Assembly: GCA_948482865.1 (NCBI GenBank)
Contig: CAOMHR010000003.1
Location: 1-28,829, forward strand
Direction: 5' to 3'
DNA from: Christensenellaceae bacterium
GTDB lineage: Bacteria; Bacillota; Clostridia; Christensenellales; Borkfalkiaceae
Length of the DNA: 28,829 nucleotides
The first letter of the stretch is position 1; every line of letters starts with the position of its first letter. Of the stretch, positions 15,071 through 21,038 are shown piece after piece. Made by a program: the position numbers and the translations under genes. The notes below the pieces were generated by a model. It did not search any database. It was not told the origin of the DNA and was given only the letters and a program-made list of their open reading frames with translations.

Positions 15071-15787
15071 CTATCGCGGTGTTAGCTTTGTTAGTCTTGG
15101 TCGGTAACTTGAATTATCGAAGCCTATAAGGTCGAACATCTCTACAAATCGGTCGGCTACACGAACCCCGTAACGCTTGGCTATATCTTCGTCGCCTTCC
15201 AAGTTTGAGGTTATAATCGTGAATAACTGGCGGTCGTAACGGTGGTATAGCAAATCTACCAACGGGCTAACCTCGTTTCCCCAAACCTTTAGGCTTGCTG
15301 GTTCCGTCCCTACGTCGTCGATGCAAAGAAGCTCGGTATTTTTCAAGTCCGCTAAAAGTTCCTGCTTTTCCCCCTTCGCTGCTTCCGTAAGTGCGGAAGC
15401 CGGAATAAAGGAAACGCCTTTACGTTCAAACGATATATCGCTATGGTAAATCGTATTTATTAGCTGGGAAATTGCACGCGCTAATGTTGTCTTTCCGCAT
15501 CCGGGTGTTCCGTACATGAATAACCCCGGTTTCATGCTTTCGCCAACGAGCCAACGCGCCGCCATTGTAAGATGCTGCCTTGTCGCTTCGTCTTCTTGGT
15601 AAGAATAGCCCCGGTTTTCAACTTGGAAACGGTAACATTCGCGTAGCATGGCGGGTACGTCCTGCGTATAACGGTCAATCTTAAAGCGTGCTACGGCGGG
15701 GCTTCTTTTGCGTAGCAGGTTCGCAAATGCCACTATGTCTATCCGTTGTATCGGTTGCTCCTGCTTTTTGTTCTCTGTTGTTCCCAT
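15071..15787 (-). CDS. DnaC/IstB-like AAA+ helicase loader
   Basis: 238 aa. A Walker A motif GTPGCGKTT at residues 93-101 and Walker B LLCIDDVGTE at 153-162 define an AAA+ ATPase of the DnaC/IstB type. The later segment LFTIITSNLEGDEDIAKRYG (about residues 190-210) supplies the sensor I region, and RVADRFVEM an arginine finger region. It would load the host replicative helicase at the phage origin. Its start lies 107 nt inside the upstream replication gene, an unusually long overlap that may couple the two. Confidence 0.88.
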   Translation of the reverse strand: MGTTENKKQEQPIQRIDIVAFANLLRKRSPAVARFKIDRYTQDVPAMLRECYRFQVENRGYSYQEDEATRQHLTMAARWLVGESMKPGLFMYGTPGCGKTTLARAISQLINTIYHSDISFERKGVSFIPASALTEAAKGEKQELLADLKNTELLCIDDVGTEPASLKVWGNEVSPLVDLLYHRYDRQLFTIITSNLEGDEDIAKRYGVRVADRFVEMFDLIGFDNSSYRPRLTKLTPR

Positions 15788-16541
15788 TGTCTTTCCTTAT
15801 TTTAATTCTTAGATGATTAATCAAATGCCGCGCCCATTCGGTATAATTTATGTGGGTATCTCCGGTTAGTTCCCATTCGTCTATAACTTCTTCGGCTTCC
15901 TTGCGCAATCGTTCGGGAGTGACATAAAGCTGCATGCAAATGGTTTCTATCTGCGCCCTTTTGTTTTCGCTGAAAAATTCGGTTAGAAACTTACTGTTTT
16001 CGGTTTCCTTGCCGTTTATGTTTTTTTTCTCGCGCACGCCATCAAGAGAAAGAAGAGAAGGAGAATTATTATTAATCATATCAACATCATTACATATCAT
16101 ATCAATGTTGTTTTCGGTTGTTTTCGCTTGTTTTTTCAACCCTTCGGTTGTTTCGGTTGAAAAATCAACCGCCCGGTTGTTTGGGTTGTTTTGGCTTGTT
16201 TCCTCGGTTTCCGTATTCTTTTTCTTCTTTCGTGCGTTCTGATTACCTTTAGGCGCGCCCCCTAATTTGCCGTTAGCTTTATTCAACTGCACTGTTTCCG
16301 CGTAACGCTTGTTATCAGCTTCAAGACGTTTTCGGATGGGTGCAAATGCTATCCTAACGGTTTTGTTCGCCGTCATTGCTTCCAAATCTTCCGCAGCCTT
16401 CGTCCGTATAGCTTCGTTTTCGCTCTCTAATTGGTTATAGGCTCTAATCGCGCGGAACAACATAGCCGTTTCTTCGTCGTCAAGTTCATCAAGCACTGAA
16501 AGCAAATCCATATATAATACGAATGAATTTTTATCGCCCAT
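15681..16541 (-). CDS. Phage replication initiation protein with internal iterons (DUF6291-like)
   Basis: 286 aa in three parts. Residues 1-95 (FVLYMDLLSVLDELDDEETA, LFRAIRAYNQ) resemble DUF6291. Residues about 95-185 form a low-complexity Asn/Lys/Thr-rich linker (KGNQNARKKKKNTETEETSQ). Residues 190-250 are a helical domain (ITEF-like start, PERLRKEAEEVIDEWELTGD, WARHLINHLRIKI) of the kind found at the end of DnaD-like replication proteins. The linker is encoded by repeated GGTTG/CAACC iterons, as in the lambda O gene where the origin lies inside the initiator gene. It is followed by the helicase loader gene, the usual O-P style pairing. Confidence 0.7.
   Translation of the reverse strand: MGDKNSFVLYMDLLSVLDELDDEETAMLFRAIRAYNQLESENEAIRTKAAEDLEAMTANKTVRIAFAPIRKRLEADNKRYAETVQLNKANGKLGGAPKGNQNARKKKKNTETEETSQNNPNNRAVDFSTETTEGLKKQAKTTENNIDMICNDVDMINNNSPSLLSLDGVREKKNINGKETENSKFLTEFFSENKRAQIETICMQLYVTPERLRKEAEEVIDEWELTGDTHINYTEWARHLINHLRIKIRKDNGNNREQKAGATDTTDRHSGICEPATQKKPRRSTL
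16086..16196. repeat. Iteron block inside the replication gene, candidate origin
   Basis: The block contains at least five GGTTG words and two CAACC words spaced irregularly at about 9-20 nt, plus the hairpin 16154-16171 (arms CGGTTGA and TCAACCG, loop AAAA). It codes for the disordered linker of the replication protein, so the amino acids are probably not the point. A near-identical copy lies at 2-113. AT-rich DNA just to the left (16060-16110) could serve as an unwinding region. Confidence 0.6.
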
Positions 16542-16586
16542 GATAGGTATATTTTAGGGACACGCCCGAAGGCGCGCCCCGGTTAG

Positions 16587-17435
16587 TTAATAACTTTCTT
16601 CTTGTTCTTTGTATGCCAAACAAAAGGCTTTTTCTACAATCGCGTTGCAAGCGAAAGGCGAAGCCGCAAGTATGGAAATATCCACTACCTTACATTCTTC
16701 GTTTTCTTTTTCTATACACTCTTTTATCTTGCTGTTTATCCATGCGGTAATAACGACCTTAGCCGTATCCACGTCGCGTGTTTTTACAACAAAATCGTAG
16801 TTCTGCTTATTCGGTTCTTCTTCGTCTTCCGATTGTATTACTACGTCGGCTTCAACCTTGTAATACTTCGTATCGTTGCGCTGATCTTCCCCGTCGTTGC
16901 TTTCTTCGCCTTCTTCGTTTGCGCCTTCCTGCGCTTCAACGTGTTTCCGCAGGCGGTCGTTAAGAATTATAATCCTATCCATCAACTTTATGCCCACTAT
17001 GTCGAACGGCTGGGTAAAATTCAATTCTATATAGTCGGTCGCAACCTCATAGGCTTTTATTATGTTTTGCGCCTGCAATATGAAGTTATGCCGCTTACCG
17101 CCAATGGTAGCGGAAATCTTGAACGGGTAAAGGCTGGTTCGCTTGTTTTCGTAAGCGAGTCTTCGTTGGTTACTTACTTCCACTTCTTTAACGTCTTCGC
17201 TTTGCAGATAGAAATTTATCTCGGTCGCCAAATCGTTATCTATATATTTCCCGCGCTCAAACAGAATTTCGTTGCGCTCAATAGTTACAACCTCTCCCGT
17301 ATCATCGTCCACAAAGTCCTCGTTCCATGTGCGCAAAACATTTGCCGCTAAGTATTTTCCTATTATTCGGCGTATGTCCGAAGTTTTGAAGCGTACTTCG
17401 TCTTTCCGGGTCTGTATTTTTTCGTTCTGTTTCAT
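16587..17435 (-). CDS. Hypothetical protein with RNA-polymerase-like repeat at the N-terminus
   Basis: 282 aa. Residues about 24-95 read GKYLAANVLRTW, then DDDTGEVVTIERNEILFERG and YIDNDLATEINFYLQSEDVK, ending in VEVSNQ. This resembles the 'GR-LAEDV-D-TGEV...N..I..ELA.KI...GV..V.V' element found in RNA polymerase beta and beta-prime subunits. An acidic linker (residues 170-190, EGANEEGEESNDGEDQRND) follows, then a beta-alpha C-terminal domain with SILAASPFACNAIVE. No catalytic polymerase motif is present. It could target host polymerase or reuse the fold. It starts with an ATGA overlap to the HU gene. Confidence 0.55.
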   Translation of the reverse strand: MKQNEKIQTRKDEVRFKTSDIRRIIGKYLAANVLRTWNEDFVDDDTGEVVTIERNEILFERGKYIDNDLATEINFYLQSEDVKEVEVSNQRRLAYENKRTSLYPFKISATIGGKRHNFILQAQNIIKAYEVATDYIELNFTQPFDIVGIKLMDRIIILNDRLRKHVEAQEGANEEGEESNDGEDQRNDTKYYKVEADVVIQSEDEEEPNKQNYDFVVKTRDVDTAKVVITAWINSKIKECIEKENEECKVVDISILAASPFACNAIVEKAFCLAYKEQEESY

Positions 17436-17704
17436 ATCCTATCCGCGTTAAAGTCTTTTGAGGGTTTGAAAACAACAACCTTGCGGGCTGGAACTAATAG
17501 GGTTTCGCCCGTATTTATGTTCCGGGCTGGTTTCGCCTTGCGTTGCTTCGTTTGGAAAGTACCGAAGCCGCGAATAGTTACCGTATCGCCGCCCGTCACT
17601 TCGTCCCGAATAACATCAAATGTACGTTCTAATACTTCCTTTACTTGATAGCTGTTTAATCCGGTCTGTTCCGCTACCGAGTTCACTAATTCCTGCTTTG
17701 TCAT
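17432..17704 (-). CDS. HU/IHF-family DNA-bending protein
   Basis: 90 aa, the usual size. Features are the helical N-terminus (TKQELVNSVAEQTGLNSYQV), the TVTIRGFGTFQTKQRKAKPA core and the DNA-binding arm with ARNINTGETL and VPARKVVVFKPSK. It would bend DNA at the origin, at attachment sites or during packaging. It overlaps neighbours by 4 nt on both sides (ATGA), so it is translated as part of a tight group with the variable-repeat gene upstream. Confidence 0.93.
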   Translation of the reverse strand: MTKQELVNSVAEQTGLNSYQVKEVLERTFDVIRDEVTGGDTVTIRGFGTFQTKQRKAKPARNINTGETLLVPARKVVVFKPSKDFNADRI

Positions 17705-18249
17705 AGCTTCTCAATTAAAATTTGTTCGTATAAGTCTGTAAATTGGTTGCCCGCGTACCGTGCCAAACGTGAAGCGTAGAAGCAAAGCCGAGAGCCGAAA
17801 TGCGCATTCGAATACGGAGCCGCGTAAGTCGTATTCGCGTACGAAAGCCCGGCAGAACCTTTGCCTTTCGCGTTTTCTTGTATATAGAAGTAAGGGTAGT
17901 ATTTGTATTGGTCGGTATTGTTCCAATCCGGTTTCCAGCCTTCGTTAAGTGCTGCGGCAATAGTTTCCAATTTGCGGCGTGCTATTTCGTCCGATCTGAA
18001 GCCTTGCGCCTTCGCGTTTTGTTCGTTTATCGGTTCTACGCCTAATACCTTACATGCGTCTTCGTAGGTCTTTACCCGGTCGGTTATTTCCTCGTAGTCT
18101 TCTTCCTTGTAGAAGTAATCGAAAATACTACCGTTCCCTTCGTCTTCGGTAAGTTTCTTTACGGTGTCTTGCGCTTCTTCTACGTTGTCGTATCTGCCTT
18201 GTAAATTCTCGTTCCCGTTCTCTTTTCTGTATAAACAAATCTTTTTCAT
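17701..18249 (-). CDS. Putative variable protein 1 (retroelement target family)
   Basis: 182 aa, no signal peptide. Residues 60-120 share a core with the protein at 20269-21006: KTYEDACKVLGVEPINE, LETIAAALNEGWKPDW and YKYYPYF. Residues 133-157 (AGLSYANTTYAAPYSNAHFG, then SRLCF) form the block whose codons differ from the paralogue only at adenine-explainable sites. Variable residues are 139, 141, 142, 145-148, 150 and 151. After the block come YASRLARYAGNQFTDLYEQ and the end. Aromatic-rich flanks around a Gly/Ser-Arg-Leu-Cys-Phe anchor could form a binding loop, perhaps of C-type lectin type; this is inference. It is co-translated with HU. Confidence 0.75.
   Translation of the reverse strand: MKKICLYRKENGNENLQGRYDNVEEAQDTVKKLTEDEGNGSIFDYFYKEEDYEEITDRVKTYEDACKVLGVEPINEQNAKAQGFRSDEIARRKLETIAAALNEGWKPDWNNTDQYKYYPYFYIQENAKGKGSAGLSYANTTYAAPYSNAHFGSRLCFYASRLARYAGNQFTDLYEQILIEKL
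17780..17853 (-). repeat. Candidate DGR variable repeat 1 (74 bp)
   Basis: Read on the coding strand, this block is identical to 20708-20781 for its first 18 and last 19 nt and differs at ten places between. Eight differences have A in one copy; the other two (C/T and T/G) can both come from A. None is a third codon position. Identity stops sharply at both edges, where flanking codons differ freely. Variable codons are mostly AAY-like, the usual template composition. Confidence 0.75.
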
Positions 18250-18267
18250 GTCACTAAAATTTAAATA

Positions 18268-18663
18268 TTAAAATAATGTTCCCTGCTTGGGCTTGTGCGC
18301 GTCTTCGTAAAGTATGCGCCTTTGCCTTGCGATACTCAACCGTACTGCTTTTATAGCTTCTTCACGTCCTTTCAGGCTTTCTTCGTATTCCAAAAGTTCG
18401 CTTTCGGTCGTAGCTAAGAAATAGCCTTCGGAAGTTGCTATAAGTCCCGGTAGAAGGTCGTTTGTACGAATGTGGTTTATTATCTTCCTTAGCCGTGCCG
18501 CGTCTATCTTGTAGCTGTCACGTAACCGGGAAATAATATACTTATTCGTTACCGCGTTGGCTTTGCCTATCTTGGTTTTCAAGCCTTCAAGAATAATCGG
18601 AAGTATTACTTTCCTTTCGTATTCTGTCAGCGGTTGCGTTTCTTCTGAAAACCCTTTAATCAT
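18268..18663 (-). CDS. Hypothetical protein, winged-helix-like, with candidate clamp motif
   Basis: 131 aa. The N-terminal half has a helix-turn-helix-like layout (NAVTNKYIISRLRDSYKID, then ARLRKIINHIRTND, then a beta strand LIATSEGYFLATT), as in winged-helix proteins. The C-terminal half is a basic helix and the last residues are KQGTLF, in which QGTLF fits the QxxLF beta-clamp-binding pattern. It sits between the metallo-beta-lactamase-fold gene and the first variable protein gene. DNA-binding is likely; the exact function is unknown. Confidence 0.6.
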   Translation of the reverse strand: MIKGFSEETQPLTEYERKVILPIILEGLKTKIGKANAVTNKYIISRLRDSYKIDAARLRKIINHIRTNDLLPGLIATSEGYFLATTESELLEYEESLKGREEAIKAVRLSIARQRRILYEDAHKPKQGTLF

Positions 18664-18674
18664 AGTGCTTGCAA

Positions 18675-19427
18675 TTAAAAAGGTGTTTTGTTGAAACTAA
18701 TCCGTAGTCCGGGTTTTGCGACGTGTACCGTTTTTCCGGTGGCTTTTGCTATTCCGTCCCGGAAGGCTACCGCGTCGCCGTTCCCTTCGCTTATATGTAT
18801 CAATACTATGTTATTAACCCGTGTTAGGTCGTTAGCCTTCAACGCGTCCAAACAAGTATAGTAGCTTAAATGGCTTCTCCGTACTCGTTCTTTCAATACT
18901 TCCGGTATATAACCTTCTGTTACATTGCGTTCCAATATATCCGGGTCGTAGTTGCATTCAATTAATATGTTGTTCAACCCGGCAAATGTGCAAGGCAAAT
19001 AGAAAGTATCGGTAGCAAACAATACGCCGCCCGTTTCTTCATGCCAGACGTAGAAGCCCAACGGTTCGCGGCTGTCGTGCTTCGTGGGAAAGGGAATGAT
19101 AGTAAAACCGCCCAGCCGTAAATGCTGGTAACTTCCGTTTTCCATCCTTATGTGGGTCGGTCGCCAGCAAGAATTAATCTTAGCGGCTTCTATCGTGCCT
19201 TTGGAAGCGTAAACCGGAACAACGTAGTTTAAAACCTCATTAATACGCCCGGCATGGTCGCCATGTTCATGGGTAATGAGGCAGCCTACTATTTTCTTTA
19301 CGTTGTTGCCCAACGCTGCTAATACCTTCTTGAATGGTATTCCAGCTTCAAGTAGAAGGGCTTCGCCCGCGTTTTGCAAAACGTAGGCGTTACCCTCTGA
19401 ACTTGAACCTAATACGGTTAATTCCAT
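18675..19427 (-). CDS. Metallo-beta-lactamase-fold hydrolase
   Basis: 250 aa. The zinc-binding motif THEHGDH (residues 52-58) and the opening LTVLGSSSEGNAYVLQ mark the fold. Further likely ligands are in PTKHDSREPLGFYV, VLFATDTFY and RRSHLSY near residues 120-190. This subgroup resembles YycJ/WalJ-like nucleases, which often act on DNA or RNA ends. It lies between the RecT-like gene (2 nt away) and a winged-helix gene, so it may work as an exonuclease partner for annealing. The nuclease role is inferred from context. Confidence 0.87.
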   Translation of the reverse strand: MELTVLGSSSEGNAYVLQNAGEALLLEAGIPFKKVLAALGNNVKKIVGCLITHEHGDHAGRINEVLNYVVPVYASKGTIEAAKINSCWRPTHIRMENGSYQHLRLGGFTIIPFPTKHDSREPLGFYVWHEETGGVLFATDTFYLPCTFAGLNNILIECNYDPDILERNVTEGYIPEVLKERVRRSHLSYYTCLDALKANDLTRVNNIVLIHISEGNGDAVAFRDGIAKATGKTVHVAKPGLRISFNKTPF

Positions 19428-19429
19428 AT

Positions 19430-20257
19430 TTAGAACAATGGTTTAGCGTTATTACTTCCGCGACCTTCCCGTGCTTGCGGCGGGTTAGCTGGCTCGCTTT
19501 GCGCCGTTTGTCCCTGCTGTGCTTGTATGGGTTGCCCGTCGATAACTCCAATAGTAGGCGCGGCATTCGCTTCTTCTTTTATTTCTTCGGCTACCGCATC
19601 CACTATCGGTACGCTGCTTTGTTCGTCTGCATCGCCGAAGTCGCACCCCGTAATGTACTCGTATAGGGCTTTCTTAGCCTTTCTTTCGGCTTTTCCGCGC
19701 AGTTGGTCGTGGCTGCTGTAATCATCCTTCTTTACGGTTGCAATAATGCTAAAGCCGTTTTTTTCTCCGTTATACTCATAGTTTATTTTGCAAGGTATTT
19801 CGGCGAAGTTCTGCGTTTGCCCCTTGTCGTATGAGGTATCAATGAAGTATTTTACGCCCAGCTTGCGAAGAAGCGAAGTATAACCTTCCTTAGTGGGGTA
19901 CATCCTTTCGGCTATTATATTGAACTGGTTTCCGGTCGGAAGCAAGCCGATAGTAACCGCGTCTATGATGCAATCGCGTACTATGTCGCGGGTGTAAAGC
20001 GGAAGCGGGGCGCGCCCGCCGCTTCTTGCACGCCCGTTTCGGTCTGTAAGAAATCCTATTTTCGTGTTCATCAAAGGCATGAAAACCTTATCCATTACTT
20101 CGTCGGTCATGGCTTCGCGAAGAAGTGCTATTACGTTTACGGCTGTAAATGCCGCACCGAAGTTGCTTACGATCTGCAAAGCCGAAGCGTCCTTGCAGGC
20201 TAATTCAAACTTTTCTTTTGCTGCCAATATGGTAGCGGGTAAAGTGTTGGTATTCAT
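19430..20257 (-). CDS. RecT-like single-strand annealing protein
   Basis: 275 aa. Residues 40-200 follow the RecT-type plan: an N-terminal helical part (NVIALLREAMTDEVMDKVFM), the phrase DAVTIGLLPTGNQFNIIAER, then PTKEGYTSLLRKLG and basic helix GKAERKAKKALYEYI. The C-terminus is long, Gln/Pro/Ala-rich and probably disordered. Such proteins anneal single strands during phage recombination and work with SSB. It is flanked by a metallo-beta-lactamase-fold protein and the second variable protein, with an SbcC-like ATPase next. RecT is the best fit, but another annealing family is possible. Confidence 0.7.
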   Translation of the reverse strand: MNTNTLPATILAAKEKFELACKDASALQIVSNFGAAFTAVNVIALLREAMTDEVMDKVFMPLMNTKIGFLTDRNGRARSGGRAPLPLYTRDIVRDCIIDAVTIGLLPTGNQFNIIAERMYPTKEGYTSLLRKLGVKYFIDTSYDKGQTQNFAEIPCKINYEYNGEKNGFSIIATVKKDDYSSHDQLRGKAERKAKKALYEYITGCDFGDADEQSSVPIVDAVAEEIKEEANAAPTIGVIDGQPIQAQQGQTAQSEPANPPQAREGRGSNNAKPLF

Positions 20258-20268
20258 ACTATCGTTAG

Positions 20269-21006
20269 TTAATTGTTGTTCATTATGTCCTTTAAAAAGC
20301 TCTCTATTCCACCGCCTTTAATCATCTTTTCAAAAGCTATTTCGCGGGTTGCCCGTTCTACTATCGGCGCGGACTGCTTTCCGGTAAGAAGTTCTTTCAA
20401 GCCCTTTATTATGGCTCCATAATTTCCGCAAAAACCTACCATTACTCCGGTACTGTCTTCGCCGTTTTTATCTTTCGTATCTGTGTCGCAACCTACTACG
20501 ATAAGACCGCGTGAACTGCTTCCGTTACATAATGGTACTAAATGCTTTTGCATTACTTCTGTGGTGGTCTTCAAAAAGTCGCTTTGGGGTTCTTCTTGGC
20601 TGCTTTCCGCTTGTTGCGTTTCTCCGTTTCCCGAAGCAAAGCAATAATAGTCACGATACAAGTCCGCAAAGTGTTCGGCTGCGTATTTCGCGAGCGCGGA
20701 CGTGGGAAAGCAAAGCCGAGAGCCGACAGACGCAATCGTAGACGTAGCCGCGTTAGACGTATGCGCGTACGAAAGCCCGGCATTTACATAACGGAATAGC
20801 GGGTAATACTTCCATTCGTTTTGGTCGTCCCAATTCGGCTTCCAACCGTTATTAAGTGCGCGGGTTATTACTGTCAGCTTGTGGTAGGCTAACATGCTTC
20901 TTTGGTCTTCCTTCGGGAATATGTTAAACGCTTCTTCGTTAATCGGTTGAATGTTCAAAACTCTACAAGCGTCCTCGTAAGACGCGATTTTCTTTTCTGT
21001 ATTCAT
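20269..21006 (-). CDS. Putative variable protein 2 with C-terminal extension
   Basis: 245 aa, no signal peptide. Residues 5-75 match the paralogue: ASYEDACRVLNIQPINE, LTVITRALNNGWKPNW, EWKYYPLF. Residues 76-100 are the block (AGLSYAHTSNAATSTIASVG, then SRLCF), with variable residues 82, 84, 85, 88-91, 93 and 94. After PTSALAKYAAEHFADLY it carries about 125 extra residues absent from the paralogue, including LIVVGCDTDTKDKNGEDSTG and NYGAIIKGLKELLTG. The shared variable loop may recognise changing ligands and the extension may pass the signal on; this is inference. It lies between the ATPase and the RecT-like gene. Confidence 0.75.
   Translation of the reverse strand: MNTEKKIASYEDACRVLNIQPINEEAFNIFPKEDQRSMLAYHKLTVITRALNNGWKPNWDDQNEWKYYPLFRYVNAGLSYAHTSNAATSTIASVGSRLCFPTSALAKYAAEHFADLYRDYYCFASGNGETQQAESSQEEPQSDFLKTTTEVMQKHLVPLCNGSSSRGLIVVGCDTDTKDKNGEDSTGVMVGFCGNYGAIIKGLKELLTGKQSAPIVERATREIAFEKMIKGGGIESFLKDIMNNN
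20708..20781 (-). repeat. Candidate DGR variable repeat 2 (74 bp)
   Basis: This is the partner of 17780-17853: 64 of 74 bases agree, and all ten differences are consistent with adenines in one template. It encodes residues 76-100 of the second variable protein. The coding-strand left edge begins GCCGGGCTTTCGTACGCG and the right edge ends GGCTCTCGGCTTTGCTT, shared exactly by both. The GC-rich right edge could act as the homing initiation site, though no template was found in the window. Confidence 0.75.
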
Positions 21007-21038
21007 AAAGCTGTTATTTAAAAAAGTTAATAATAATG

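Noticed and set aside
16086..16196. CRISPR array
   Set aside because: The repeated words are short, irregularly spaced and partly inverted, lie inside a gene, and have no uniform repeat-spacer pattern or cas genes.
16602..17351. 249-codon reading frame on the + strand opposite the RNA-polymerase-like protein
   Set aside because: It is antisense to a gene joined by ATGA to HU; the product is a Phe/Tyr/Val-rich mirror translation with no domain.
17711..17960. Alternative frames across the first variable repeat
   Set aside because: They are Thr/Arg-rich overlaps without operon spacing; the 182-aa frame has a paralogue and ATGA coupling.
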